Part shown: positions 26,280 through 35,055 of the stretch, in pieces
Layout of the letters: each line of letters starts with the position of its first letter
Position numbering within the stretch: position 1 is the stretch's first letter
Source: Streptomyces sp. NBC_01454
GTDB taxonomy: Bacteria > Actinomycetota > Actinomycetes > Streptomycetales > Streptomycetaceae
Length of the DNA: 64,000 nt
NCBI RefSeq assembly: GCF_036227565.1
Contig: NZ_CP109460.1
Span: forward strand, 496,001-560,000
Reading direction: 5' to 3'
Made by a program: the position numbers and the translations under genes
Notes under the pieces: model-generated
Told to the model about the DNA's origin: nothing
The model's database searches: none
What the model saw: only the letters and a program-made list of their open reading frames with translations

Positions 26280-27396
26280 CGGGGCTCGCCTCCTGCGGGG
26301 TGGACGGGGTGCCGAGTCGGCGGTAGAGGTAGTAGGCGGCGCAGGCGCCCTCGCTGGAGACCATGGTGGCGCCGAGCGGGCTGCGCGGGGTGCAGGTGGC
26401 GCCGAAGGCCTCGCACTCATGCGGCTTGATCAGCCCCTGGAGGACCTCCCCGCTGCGGCAGGCGGCGGGTTCACGCGTGGTGATGCCGTCGACGGAGAAG
26501 CGGTACTCGGCGTCGTATGCGCGGTAGCGCTCCGAGAGCCGCCAGCCGCTGGCCGCAATGGTGCCGATCCCGCGCCAGGCGCGGTCGGTGACCTCGAAGA
26601 CATCGGCGAGCATGGCCTGGGCCGCCGGGTTGCCCTCGGGGCGTACGGCGCGCGGATAGGCGTTGTCGACGGTGTGCTCGCCGCGCTCCAGCTGGCGCAC
26701 GGTGCGGCGGATGCCCTCCAGGATGTCCAAGGGCTCGAAGCCGGTCACCACGATCGGCACCCGGAACCGTTCGGCCAGCTCCGGGTACTCCTGGGTGCCC
26801 ATCACGCTGCACACGTGGCCGGCGGCCAGGAAGGCCTGGACCCGGCAGCTGGGCGACGTCATGATCGCTTCGATGGCGGGCGGCACCCGGACGTGCGAGA
26901 CCAGCAGGCTGAAGTTGGGGATGCCGAGCTTGCGGGCCTGATGCACCGTCATGGCGTTCGGCGGTGCGGTGGTTTCGAAGCCGATGCCGAAGAACACCAC
27001 CTCGCGGTGCGGATTCTGCTGGGCGATCTTCAGGGCGTCGAGCGGGGAGTAGACGACGCGTACGTCGCCGCCGTGGCTGCGCACCTGGAACAGATCGCGG
27101 TCACTGCCGGGCACCCGGAGCATGTCGCCGAAGGAACAGAAGATCACGTCGGGGCGGGAGGCGATCTCCAGCGCCTTGTCGATGACCTCCAGCGGCGTCA
27201 CACACACCGGGCAGCCCGGTCCGTGGATCAACTCCACGTTGTCGGGCAGCAGTTGGTCGATGCCGTGGCGGATGATGGTGTGGGTCTGGCCGCCGCAGAC
27301 CTCCATCAGGGCCCAGGGCCGGGTCACCGTGGCCCGGATCTCGTCGAGCAGCCGGCGGGCCAGCTGGGGGTCCTGGAATTCGTCGAGGTACTTCAC
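26272..27396 (-). CDS. hypD: Hydrogenase maturation protein HypD
   Basis: A 374-residue [4Fe-4S] scaffold protein that, with HypC, holds the Fe(CN)2CO unit during NiFe active-site assembly. The family motifs are intact: [38 protein letters not shown] and the C-terminal cluster cysteines around [20 protein letters not shown]. Length is normal. It starts with GTG, overlapping the hypC stop as GTGA, which predicts translational coupling of these two interacting partners. Confidence 0.96.
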   Translation of the reverse strand: MKYLDEFQDPQLARRLLDEIRATVTRPWALMEVCGGQTHTIIRHGIDQLLPDNVELIHGPGCPVCVTPLEVIDKALEIASRPDVIFCSFGDMLRVPGSDRDLFQVRSHGGDVRVVYSPLDALKIAQQNPHREVVFFGIGFETTAPPNAMTVHQARKLGIPNFSLLVSHVRVPPAIEAIMTSPSCRVQAFLAAGHVCSVMGTQEYPELAERFRVPIVVTGFEPLDILEGIRRTVRQLERGEHTVDNAYPRAVRPEGNPAAQAMLADVFEVTDRAWRGIGTIAASGWRLSERYRAYDAEYRFSVDGITTREPAACRSGEVLQGLIKPHECEAFGATCTPRSPLGATMVSSEGACAAYYLYRRLGTPSTPQEASPVA

Positions 27397-27743
27397 CGGC
27401 TCGCCTCCGTCACGCCGTCTCCGAGCGCGGCCGCCGGTGCACCGCCGGCCGCGGCGACTGCCCCGTCACCGCCCTGGGAGGCGGCAGCCGCCTCCCAGGG
27501 GTCGCCGAACTCCTCCTGCAGCAGGCCCAGTTCCTCGAACAGGGCGAGGGTGTGCCGGGCGGATTCCTCGTCCAGTCGCTGCAGTGCGAAGCCGACATGG
27601 ACGATGGCGTACTCGCCGACCCGCAGATCGGGGACGTACTCCAGGCACACCTCCTTGACCACCCCGCCGAAATCGACGGTGGCCATGCGGGTGCCGTCCC
27701 GTTCCTCGATGTCCAATACCTTGCCGGGTACCGCCAGGCACAT
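27393..27743 (-). CDS. hypC: Hydrogenase maturation chaperone HypC
   Basis: A 116-residue protein. It begins MCLAVPGKV, where Cys2 binds the Fe(CN)2CO unit together with HypD and delivers it to the large-subunit precursor. The [17 protein letters not shown] core and [18 protein letters not shown] match the family OB fold. The protein is longer than usual (about 75-90 residues) because of an Ala/Gly-rich tail after residue 82. A 50-nt gap separates it from hypF upstream, and a GAGGAG ribosome site is present. The stop overlaps the hypD start. Confidence 0.95.
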   Translation of the reverse strand: MCLAVPGKVLDIEERDGTRMATVDFGGVVKEVCLEYVPDLRVGEYAIVHVGFALQRLDEESARHTLALFEELGLLQEEFGDPWEAAAASQGGDGAVAAAGGAPAAALGDGVTEASR

Positions 27744-27793
27744 GGGCCTCTCCTCGTCATGGGTGCGTTGCGTCTGCCTCGTCGGGGCACCGC

Positions 27794-30220
27794 TCAGGGC
27801 ACGCCCACCCCGCCGAACACGGGTACCGTGCGGGCCGCCACGACGACCTGGCCGAGCGCCAGTCCGCCGTCGTTGGGCGGGACGCGGCGGTGGCGCAGGA
27901 CGGTGAACCCGTCTTCCCGCAGGAGGCGGGCGGTGGCCTCGGCCAGCAGGGTGTTGGCGAAGACACCACCGGTCAGCGCCACGGTCGTCAGGCCGGCACG
28001 CTGCCGGGCCAGCACACAGCAGCGCCGCACGAGGTGGGCGACCGCGGTGTGGAAGCGGGCCGCGATCAGCGCCGGGGCGGTGCCCGCACGGAGGTCCTCG
28101 ACGATGGCGGTGAACACCGGGGCCGGGTCGGCGACGGTGTCGGCGCCGCCCTGGCCCGTCGGCGCGTCGTGCAGCGCGAAGGTGTAGCCGGGGCCGTGGT
28201 CCTCGCCCGCGCCGAGCGCCGCGGCCTCGAGGGCGACGGCGGCCTGGGCCTCGTATCCGGCGTGGTGGCAGATCCCGGCCAGCGAGGAGACGGCGTCGAA
28301 GAGCCGGCCCATGCTGGAGGTGGGCACGCAGTTGAGGTGGCGCTCCAACTGCCGTGCCAGCAGTGGTCGTTCCTCGGGCGGGCAGGCCGCCACCGGGGGC
28401 AGATCGGCGGCCCAGTCGAGGCCGGCGGCGCGCAGGTGGGACAGGGCCATCCGGTAGGGGCGCCGTACGGTGGTGTCGCCGCCGGGCAGCGGCACATAGG
28501 CGAGCTGTCCGAAGCGGCGGTACCCGTCGTAGTCGGCGAGCAGGATCTCGCCGCCCCACACGGCGTGGTCGTCGCCGTAGCCGGTGCCGTCGAAGGCGAC
28601 GCCGATGACCGGCCGGCGGTCGCCGAGTCCGTGTTCGGCCATGGCCGCGGCGATGTGCGCGTGGTGGTGCTGGACGCGTACCAGCGCCCGGCCGGCGGTG
28701 TGGCCCTCGGCCCAGCGGCCGGAGCGGTAGCCGGGATGCCGGTCGGCGGCCAGGAGTTGGGGGCGCACCCCGGTGACCGTCTCCAGATGCGCCTCGGCCT
28801 TCTCGAACGCGAGCTGGGTCGCCAGGTCGTCCATGTCGCCGATGTGCGCGGACAGCCAGGCGCGGCGTCCCTCGGCGACGCAGAGCACGTTCTTCAGGTC
28901 GCCGCCGGCCGCCAGTGCGGGCCGCACCGCTACCGGGAGCGGGACGGGCAACGGCGCATAGCCGCGCGAGCGGCGGACGAACAGCGGCTCCCCGTCACTG
29001 ATGCGGACCACGGAGTCGTCGCACGGGAGGTGGATCGGCCGGTCATGGGTGAGCCAGGCGTCCGCCAGCCGCGCCAGCCGCGCCACGGCCTCGTCGTCGT
29101 CGGTGACGATCGGTTCGCCCGCGAGGTTGCCGCTGGTCATGACGAGCAGCCGGGGGCCGGGCGGGTCGCCGGGCAGGCCGAGCAGCAGATGGTGCAGCGG
29201 GGTGTACGGCAGCATGACGCCGAGGTCGGGGCTGCCGGGGGCGACGGCGTCCGAGAGCGCGGGCGCGCCGGGGGGCGGGGCGGGGTGCGGGGCGCGGCGC
29301 AGCAGCACGATGGGGCGTACCGGCCCGGTGAGCAGCGCGCGCTCCTCGTCGCCCGGCCGCACCAGGTGCTCGACATCGGCGAGTTGACGGGCCATCAGGG
29401 CGAAGGGTTTGTCGCCGCGGGACTTGCGGCGGCGCAGCGTGGTGACGGCGGTGTCATCGGCGGCGTCGCAGACCAGGTGGTAGCCGCCGAGGCCCTTGAC
29501 GGCGACGATCGCGCCGTCGGCGAGCAGCCGGCGGGCGTCGGCGACCGGGTCGGGGCCGGTCGCCGGGCGCGGGGGGCGGGTGCGGTCGTCGGGATCCGCG
29601 GTCAGCAGTCGCAGCCGGGGGCCGCAGTCGTGGCAGGCGATGGGCTGGGCGTGGAAGCGCCGGTCGGCCGGGTCCGCGTACTCGCGCGCACAGCGGGCGC
29701 ACATCGGGAAGCGGGCCATGGTCGTCAGGGCACGGTCGTAGGGGACCGCGGTGACGATGGTGAAGCGCGGCCCGCAGTGCGTGCAGGTGAGGAAGGGGTG
29801 CCGGTGGCGTCGGTCGGCCGGGTCGGTCAGCTCGGCGAGACAGGCCGCGCAGGTGGCGGCGTCCGGGGAGACCAGGGTGCGCGAGGGGCCGTCGGCACGG
29901 GAGGGGAGGATACGGAACCCGGCGTCGCGGGCCAGCGCGATGTCCGCGCCGTCGACGGACTCCACCACGGCCAGCGGGGGCGCCTCGGCGCCGATCCGTT
30001 CCCCGAAGCGGGCGAGCGCGGCGGGGTCTCCCTCGACCTCGGCGACCACGCCGTCACCGGTGTTGGTGACATGGCCCGTCAGGCCCAGCTCGGTGGCGAG
30101 GGTGTGGACGAACGGGCGGAAGCCCACGCCCTGGACGACGCCGCGCACGGTGATCCGGCGGCGGGCGGCGGCTGCCGCGGGGGCCGTCGCGAGGGCCCCG
30201 TCGACCTGCCCTGTGGTCAT
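27794..30220 (-). CDS. hypF: Carbamoyltransferase HypF
   Basis: An 808-residue enzyme that makes carbamoyl-AMP from carbamoyl phosphate and loads HypE. Domains in order: acylphosphatase-like (about 20-105, VRGVVQGVGFRPFVH), two zinc-finger pairs (CAAC/CTHC and CARC/CHDC, about 125-205), YrdC-like nucleotide-binding domain (about 230-400, VKGLGGYHLVCDA) and a Kae1-like carbamoyltransferase domain (about 420-800, with VQHHHAHIAAAMAEHG and LTGGVFANTLL). All key histidines and cysteines look present. Its ATG overlaps the hypB stop as ATGA. Confidence 0.96.
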   Translation of the reverse strand: MTTGQVDGALATAPAAAAARRRITVRGVVQGVGFRPFVHTLATELGLTGHVTNTGDGVVAEVEGDPAALARFGERIGAEAPPLAVVESVDGADIALARDAGFRILPSRADGPSRTLVSPDAATCAACLAELTDPADRRHRHPFLTCTHCGPRFTIVTAVPYDRALTTMARFPMCARCAREYADPADRRFHAQPIACHDCGPRLRLLTADPDDRTRPPRPATGPDPVADARRLLADGAIVAVKGLGGYHLVCDAADDTAVTTLRRRKSRGDKPFALMARQLADVEHLVRPGDEERALLTGPVRPIVLLRRAPHPAPPPGAPALSDAVAPGSPDLGVMLPYTPLHHLLLGLPGDPPGPRLLVMTSGNLAGEPIVTDDDEAVARLARLADAWLTHDRPIHLPCDDSVVRISDGEPLFVRRSRGYAPLPVPLPVAVRPALAAGGDLKNVLCVAEGRRAWLSAHIGDMDDLATQLAFEKAEAHLETVTGVRPQLLAADRHPGYRSGRWAEGHTAGRALVRVQHHHAHIAAAMAEHGLGDRRPVIGVAFDGTGYGDDHAVWGGEILLADYDGYRRFGQLAYVPLPGGDTTVRRPYRMALSHLRAAGLDWAADLPPVAACPPEERPLLARQLERHLNCVPTSSMGRLFDAVSSLAGICHHAGYEAQAAVALEAAALGAGEDHGPGYTFALHDAPTGQGGADTVADPAPVFTAIVEDLRAGTAPALIAARFHTAVAHLVRRCCVLARQRAGLTTVALTGGVFANTLLAEATARLLREDGFTVLRHRRVPPNDGGLALGQVVVAARTVPVFGGVGVP

Positions 30221-31092
30221 GAGCGGCTCGACGCCACGGTGTCGGAGCCGGTCGGGTGCGGATGGCCGCCGTGTGCCCGCGGCGCGTGGGTGTGCTCGCC
30301 GTCGTGGGGGTGCTCGTCGTGGGTGTGGCCGCCGTCGTGGGGGTGATCGTGCGGGTGGCCCGCCTCGTACGGCCGGCCGTCCTCGACGTCGTGCACATGG
30401 TGGGACTTGCGGGTCATCACCGGGATGTGGACCGGCGCTCCGTCGCGCGCCGCGAGCGCCCGGTCCAGCAGCGCCCCGTCGCCGGTGCCGCCGCGGGCCG
30501 AGGTGAGCACGACCTCGACACCGGGGTTGATCCGTTCGACGTTGGCGCGGAACTCCGCCTCGTCGAAGGAGACCGCGCCGGCGATGTCCATCTTGGTGAC
30601 CACGACCAGATGCGCGAGTCCGAAGGCGGTGGGGTACTTCAGCGGTTTGTCCTCGCCCTCGGTGACCGACGCCAGCACGACGCGCAGCGTCTCCCCCAGG
30701 TCGTAGGAGGCCGGGCAGACCAGATTCCCGACGTTCTCGATGAACAGCAGTCTGGTGTCGGCGGGGAGCCAGCCGTGGAGGTGCCCGCCCAGCATCTCCG
30801 CTTCCAGGTGGCACAGCCCGTCGGTGAGCACCTGTTTGACGGGGACCCGGGAACGGGCCAGCCGCACCGCGTCGTTCTCCGTCGCGAGGTCGGCGGTGAG
30901 CGCGGCGACCGGGATGTCCCGGCTGCGGGCGAGGGTGAGTTCCCGTTCCAGGAGGGCGGTCTTGCCGCTTCCGGGGCTGGAGAGCAGATTGACCAGCGCG
31001 GTGCCGCGGGCGGCGAGGTCCTCGCGCAGGGTGTGGGCGCAGGCGTCGTTCTTGGCAAGGACCGCCTGTTGCAGGTCGACGACACGGCACAT
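30217..31092 (-). CDS. hypB: Nickel-insertion GTPase HypB with C-terminal His-rich tail
   Basis: A 291-residue GTPase that drives nickel delivery with HypA. The P-loop is SSPGSGKT (about 38-45), and the metal site in the G domain is formed by C94, H95 and C126 (GLCHLE and GNLVCP). VVTKMD is the base-specificity motif. HypB proteins often carry a nickel-storing His stretch at the N-terminus; here it lies at the C-terminus, with 16 histidines between residues 231 and 279. The N-terminal CCGC metal motif of E. coli HypB is absent. It starts 3 nt after the hypA stop and overlaps hypF. Confidence 0.96.
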   Translation of the reverse strand: MCRVVDLQQAVLAKNDACAHTLREDLAARGTALVNLLSSPGSGKTALLERELTLARSRDIPVAALTADLATENDAVRLARSRVPVKQVLTDGLCHLEAEMLGGHLHGWLPADTRLLFIENVGNLVCPASYDLGETLRVVLASVTEGEDKPLKYPTAFGLAHLVVVTKMDIAGAVSFDEAEFRANVERINPGVEVVLTSARGGTGDGALLDRALAARDGAPVHIPVMTRKSHHVHDVEDGRPYEAGHPHDHPHDGGHTHDEHPHDGEHTHAPRAHGGHPHPTGSDTVASSRS

Positions 31093-31095
31093 GGT

Positions 31096-31476
31096 TCAGC
31101 GCTCCTCGTGAGTCGGTGGGTGTGCCGGGGCGTCGTTCCAGCACACGCTGACGATCTGCAGTTCGCGGCCGGAGAGCAGCTCGGCGCTCGCCCCGCCGCA
31201 GCCCGGACAGCTCAGCTGCGGGGGCATGCCCACCGGCCAGGTGTCGGCACAGGGACCGCAGCGGGCGCGCGCGGGAACGGGCTCCGTGACCAGTTCCGCG
31301 CCCTCCAGCACGGTTCCGGCACAGGCGAGGGAAAAGGAGAAGGCCAGCGCGTCGGAGACCACGCCGGCCAGTTCGCCGACCTGCAGCCGGACGCTGTGGA
31401 CCGTGCCGGCCCCGTCCGGCCGGGCCGCGCCGGCGACCTGGTCCACGACCGCAAGCGCGATGGACATCTCGTGCAT
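31096..31476 (-). CDS. hypA: Nickel metallochaperone HypA
   Basis: A 126-residue protein. The N-terminal MHEMSIA supplies the nickel-binding H2, and the structural zinc site is C73-x2-C76 and C90-x2-C93 (RCGPC and SCPGC). It acts with HypB to insert nickel into the large subunit. AGAGGG lies 4 nt before the ATG at 31476. It leads the hypABFCDE part of the operon; a 127-nt gap upstream, the largest within the run, leaves room for a second internal promoter. Confidence 0.95.
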   Translation of the reverse strand: MHEMSIALAVVDQVAGAARPDGAGTVHSVRLQVGELAGVVSDALAFSFSLACAGTVLEGAELVTEPVPARARCGPCADTWPVGMPPQLSCPGCGGASAELLSGRELQIVSVCWNDAPAHPPTHEER

Positions 31477-31603
31477 CGGTCCCTCTCTGGTACGGGGACG
31501 ACCGGGGCCGCTCGGCTTCATTAGACGGCGCGTCCAGAGACCGGCCGGGGTGCCTCGCCGGGGCGGCGCGGCGGCGTACACCGTTCGGTGCAGCGCCACC
31601 CGG

Positions 31604-31708
31604 TCACATGGCGCGCATCCGCATGTAGCGCTTGATGTCGGGGAGTACGGCCCTCATGACGACGGCGAGCGCGGCGGCGAGCACCCCGCTCATGGCGAGC
31701 TTCAGCAT
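31604..31708 (-). CDS. 34-residue miniprotein (DUF6893-like) in the hydrogenase operon
   Basis: A 34-codon ORF with one N-terminal hydrophobic helix (LKLAMSGVLAAALAVVMRAV) and a basic tail LPDIKRYMRMRAM. From memory the LPD-x-(R/K)RY-x-x-MR pattern matches the very small actinobacterial family annotated DUF6893; this is not checked. AGAGGAA lies about 10 nt before the ATG. The start overlaps the protease-gene stop by 7 nt, so it is translated as part of the operon. A membrane-inserted peptide with a cationic cytoplasmic end is likely. The role is unknown; anchoring the otherwise soluble hydrogenase is one possibility. Confidence 0.75.
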   Translation of the reverse strand: MLKLAMSGVLAAALAVVMRAVLPDIKRYMRMRAM

Positions 31709-32265
31709 GATGTCGAGTTCCTCTCACTGGTGTGCGGTCCGGCGGCCGACGGTGTCGGCTCCGCCGCGCCGACGAGTTGCAGGATCAGCCCCACGGCCTC
31801 GTCGACCGCGGCGGCGACCGGTGCGCTGAGTCCGATGCCTTCGGCGACATCGGCGGGTTCGCAGCCGACGACCAGCACCCGGTCCGGGCGCCGGCTGCCG
31901 GTGCCCGCGCTGAGCGTGTCGAGCAGCGCGAGCACGGTGTCGGGGGTCATGTGGTGGCCATCGAGCGCGGTGGCCTGCGGGCGGGCGGTGGCCGGGTCGG
32001 TGGCGTCGAGGAGGTGGACGGTGCCGGGTTCGCCGCCGCGCGCGGCGGCGTCCACCAGGAGCACCGTGTGGTAGCCGTCGAGCATCCGGTAGGCGAGGTG
32101 GACACCGCGGACGCCGATGTCGACGACCTCGACGCCCTCGGGGAGTTCGTGCTCCCCGAGCCGGCGAACGGCCTCGACGCCGAATCCGTCGTCGCCGAGG
32201 AAGATGTTGCCGACGCCGGCGATCAGCGTCTTCACGGGCGGCTTGCCTGCCGCTGTCGCGCTCAC
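31702..32265 (-). CDS. Hydrogenase maturation endopeptidase (HycI/HupD type)
   Basis: A 187-residue nickel-dependent protease of the HycI/HyaD/HupD family that removes the C-terminal peptide of the large subunit after nickel insertion. IAGVGNIFLGDDGFGVEAV contains the N-terminal metal-binding acid, and the IGVRGVHLAY and DGHHMTPDTVL blocks supply the other ligands. Its substrate is almost certainly the large subunit in the same operon, which has a 23-residue extension beyond the last active-site motif. GTG start with GGAGG 4 nt upstream; it overlaps the preceding gene as GTGA. Confidence 0.93.
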   Translation of the reverse strand: MSATAAGKPPVKTLIAGVGNIFLGDDGFGVEAVRRLGEHELPEGVEVVDIGVRGVHLAYRMLDGYHTVLLVDAAARGGEPGTVHLLDATDPATARPQATALDGHHMTPDTVLALLDTLSAGTGSRRPDRVLVVGCEPADVAEGIGLSAPVAAAVDEAVGLILQLVGAAEPTPSAAGPHTSERNSTSC

Positions 32266-33692
32266 GCGTCCTCCAGAGGGGCGATCTCGTCGGGTTGGAA
32301 GTACAGGAAGCGGCCCTGCTCCCGCCGGATGTCGGCGCCCGGGTCGCCCTCCACGGTCACCGCGAGATGCACCCCGCCGTCGACGTCGTGCAGCACGGCC
32401 TCCACGTGGGCGGTGCGGCCCTGGAGGAAGAGGTCCTGGGCGTCGGTGCGCCGCAGGCCCGGCCGCAGCAGCACCCGGCTGCCGGCGCCGACCGACCGCC
32501 CGTCGACGGTGATCCGGTCGCGTACGGGGTCGACGCTGCGGTCGCTCTCCGGGTCCCACCAGGGGGTGTCCGGGCGGGTGCCCGGCACCTCGGGAGCGAG
32601 GCCGTCGGGGGCGTCGGGGGCGGCCGGCCCGGGGCCGGTGACCTCGCGCAACGCCCGGACGGCGCCGTGCAGGCGCTCCAGTACCTCGGGGGGCATGGTG
32701 TCGGCGAGTTCGATGACCTCGGCGGCGCGCGGGTCGGTGCCGCGGGCCTCGCGCTTCTCCTGGTCGGTGAGGGCCGCGGTGCGCAGGGCGAGGATCTCGT
32801 CGATCTCCAGGGCGTCGTAGAGGGCACCGGGGCTCTCGGGGGCGATGGCCGGGTGGTCCTCCAGGATGATCGGGGCGGACAGCAGGACGTCGCCGCGTCC
32901 GTCGGCGCCGGCCAGTACCGGCCAGGCGTGCTCGTTGCGGCAGGCCGCGACGGCGCCCCGGGCCCACTCCGGCGGGTCGGTCATGGACAGGAACGACCCC
33001 GCGCTCAGGCCGAGCAGGAGGTGCGCGCCGACCAGGCAGTGGGGCAGCGCCGCGGTGCGATCCGCGCCGGCCGCGTCCGGTTCCCAGCCGCTGGTGTTCT
33101 CGACGGTCGCGGTCAGCCGCAGCGCCGCGTAGGGGCCGTCGATCGCGTGCGCGGTCAGCCGCACCCGGCCGTCGACTGGCGCGCAGCGGCGCACCAGCCG
33201 GCCGACGAGCCGTCCCTCGGCGTCGTGCACCGGCTCGGTCTCCTCCCGCGCGGGCCGGGTGAAGGGCACGGTGACGCCCTCGCCGGTCAGCTTGGAGACA
33301 TCGGCCACCAGCGTGACGCGTTCCTCGGCGCCCTCGTCCCAGGGGACGAGCACCCGGTCGGGCAGTTCGAGTTCCTCGACGGTCTCGAACCCGCCGTCGG
33401 GGCAGCGGCGTTGGACGGTGCGCCGCTGTGCGTGCAGGAACCGCAGTTCGGCCGAGAGCCGGGCGCCGGAGCGGGGCTCCATGAGGCATTCGGTGCGCTG
33501 GAAGGAGTGCTCGGCGCTGTCCGTTCCCCAGGCGGGCGGTACGAGGACGCCGAACTGCCAGCGCAGTCTGTTCTTGGCGGCGGAGGCCCGGTAGGGGTAG
33601 AGGACATAGCCCTCGAACAGCACGGCGTCCGCCACCTGGCGGGCGGTGGCGAAGGGGTCCGCCGTCTCGTCGGGCAGGACACCGGTCGTCAT
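32262..33692 (-). CDS. Hydrogenase-operon accessory protein, 476 residues, unknown function
   Basis: A 476-residue soluble protein with no signal peptide or membrane helix. Early motifs are VLFEGYVLYPYRASAAKNRL and RWQFGVLVPP. A middle part resembles a beta-rich domain (RLTAHAIDGPYAALRLTATV, then ENTSGWEP), followed by ILEDHPAIAPESPGALYDAL and EIDEILALRTAALTDQEK. I recognise no enzyme family. The gene is fixed between a DUF6084-like gene (ATGA overlap) and the maturation protease (GTGA overlap), so it is made in fixed ratio with them. Comparable large uncharacterised genes occur in group 1h hydrogenase loci (recalled, not checked). A maturation or assembly role is an inference. Confidence 0.85.
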   Translation of the reverse strand: MTTGVLPDETADPFATARQVADAVLFEGYVLYPYRASAAKNRLRWQFGVLVPPAWGTDSAEHSFQRTECLMEPRSGARLSAELRFLHAQRRTVQRRCPDGGFETVEELELPDRVLVPWDEGAEERVTLVADVSKLTGEGVTVPFTRPAREETEPVHDAEGRLVGRLVRRCAPVDGRVRLTAHAIDGPYAALRLTATVENTSGWEPDAAGADRTAALPHCLVGAHLLLGLSAGSFLSMTDPPEWARGAVAACRNEHAWPVLAGADGRGDVLLSAPIILEDHPAIAPESPGALYDALEIDEILALRTAALTDQEKREARGTDPRAAEVIELADTMPPEVLERLHGAVRALREVTGPGPAAPDAPDGLAPEVPGTRPDTPWWDPESDRSVDPVRDRITVDGRSVGAGSRVLLRPGLRRTDAQDLFLQGRTAHVEAVLHDVDGGVHLAVTVEGDPGADIRREQGRFLYFQPDEIAPLEDA

Positions 33693-34396
33693 GGCGCGGT
33701 CCTCTCGCTGACGGTACGGGCACGGGCGGCGCCGCGCAGCAGCCGGGCGTCCGGTGTGGCCGGCCCGGTGTCCCCGGCGGATGCCAGCAGGGACTCGACG
33801 GCGGCCTGCCAGGAGGGGAGGGCGCGGCGGGAGCGGTAGGCGAGCAGGGCGTCGAGGGTTTCGTTCGGCAGCCGGAGCCAGCCGCAACCGGGGAAGTGCG
33901 CCTCGGTCATCTCCTGCCAGACGGCCACCGGCATCCGCACGGCCGCTTCCTTGTCCCAGGACACCGGCTGGACCTGGAAGCCGCCGGCGCCGGCGAACAC
34001 CGTGCCGGAGAAGAGCAGCAGCAGCGGCACCTCTCCGTCGTGCAGCGCCCGGAAGTAGCGGCCGGCGGCGACCTCCAGGTCGTAGCCGCAGGGGACGGCG
34101 AGGTCCACCTCGGTCTCCCCGGTGAAGCCGGGGACGACCTGGGAGACCTGGGCGAACTGCAGCGGGTGCAGGGTGCTGCCCCAGCGGGCCCGCTCGCCGA
34201 AGAGGTCGGACAGCGCCTCGGCCTCGTCGGCCCGGTAGCCGCGCCGGGCCGGTTCGATGCGGATCTGGCAGCGCAGCGCGATGGCGTGCACCCGGGTGGC
34301 CTCGGGGGCGGTCAGGCGCAGGCGGAAGAGGAGGGTGGGCGCGGCGGCGTAGCGGTCCGCCCGCACCCCGGTGCACTCGAAGGACAGCTCGGTCAC
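33689..34396 (-). CDS. Hydrogenase-operon accessory protein (DUF6084-like)
   Basis: A 235-residue soluble protein. It starts VTELSFECTGVRADRYAAAP and contains LRCQIRIEPARRGY, RWGSTLHPLQFAQVSQVVPGF and CGYDLEVAAGRYFRALHDGE. The regular beta-strand pattern suggests a beta-sandwich fold. It resembles what I remember as DUF6084, found beside group 1h hydrogenase genes; this was not checked. GTG start with AAGGAGG 10 nt upstream. It overlaps its neighbours on both sides by 4 nt. Function unknown; an assembly role is inferred from context only. Confidence 0.82.
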   Translation of the reverse strand: MTELSFECTGVRADRYAAAPTLLFRLRLTAPEATRVHAIALRCQIRIEPARRGYRADEAEALSDLFGERARWGSTLHPLQFAQVSQVVPGFTGETEVDLAVPCGYDLEVAAGRYFRALHDGEVPLLLLFSGTVFAGAGGFQVQPVSWDKEAAVRMPVAVWQEMTEAHFPGCGWLRLPNETLDALLAYRSRRALPSWQAAVESLLASAGDTGPATPDARLLRGAARARTVSERTAP

Positions 34397-35055
34397 GGCC
34401 GGTCGTCCTCCTTGGCTTCGCGGGCCCGTCGGGCGACCGTGGCGAAGAAGTCGGCGAGGGCGGCGCGGGCCTCGGCGCCGCCGTCGAAGCCCTGCCACAG
34501 CAGCCGCATCCGGCCGACGAGTTCGTAGCAGACGTCGACGGGCACGAGATAGCAGTCGATCCGGCCCTCGAAGCGGCGCAGCAGCAGCGCCTCCACGTCG
34601 GGCTCGAGGAGGGCGGAGAGCCGGCTGGCGCCGAGCACGGTCTGCCAGGTCGACGGGTCGAGTTCGCTCTCGGTGGCGCCGGCCGGGCTGGGGTAGAGCG
34701 CGACCAGCCGGTCCAGGTCGGCGTTGCGCAGGAAGAAGGCGACGCCGACGGGGATCTGGAGCAGTTCCCAGGCCGCGTCGTCCAGGGTGTGGCCGGAGTC
34801 GACGAGGTAGCGGGCGGGGACGGTGCGGAACTGTCCCCCGCCGGAGCCCGGCCGGTCGAAGAGCAGCGCACAGGGGGTACAGGCGCAGGCCAGCGCCCGG
34901 CGCTTGGTGTCCACCAGGTGGCGGTGGTTGTGCTCGGCGAGCACCACGCCGCACAGTTCGCAGCGTTCCGGGGCCGGCGGCGTCGGTGCGCGGAAGCGGC
35001 GCAGGCCGCGGTGGGCGGCCTGCGGCCCCAGGCGGGTGGGCGCCGGGCCGCTCAC
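34393..35055 (-). CDS. Cys-rich hydrogenase-operon protein (DUF5947-like)
   Basis: A 220-residue protein. Near the N-terminus it has a metal-site-like set: C32-x2-C35 (CELCG), H42, H44, H46 (EHNHRHLVD) and C57-x-C59-x2-C62 (CACTPC). The rest is alpha/beta with FRTVPARYLVD and LLRRFEGRIDCYLVPVDVCYELVG. I believe it corresponds to the family annotated DUF5947, seen next to actinobacterial hydrogenases, but this is unverified. The cysteine set could hold zinc or an iron-sulfur cluster. The GTG start at 35055 overlaps the NifU-like stop as GTGA, which settles it over an upstream ATG. Confidence 0.82.
   Translation of the reverse strand: MSGPAPTRLGPQAAHRGLRRFRAPTPPAPERCELCGVVLAEHNHRHLVDTKRRALACACTPCALLFDRPGSGGGQFRTVPARYLVDSGHTLDDAAWELLQIPVGVAFFLRNADLDRLVALYPSPAGATESELDPSTWQTVLGASRLSALLEPDVEALLLRRFEGRIDCYLVPVDVCYELVGRMRLLWQGFDGGAEARAALADFFATVARRAREAKEDDRP

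Noticed and set aside
27794..31144. HypF as a 1116-codon protein
   Set aside because: The extra upstream codons are a shadow of hypB in another frame. The ATG at 30220 overlaps the hypB stop and starts the acylphosphatase domain correctly.
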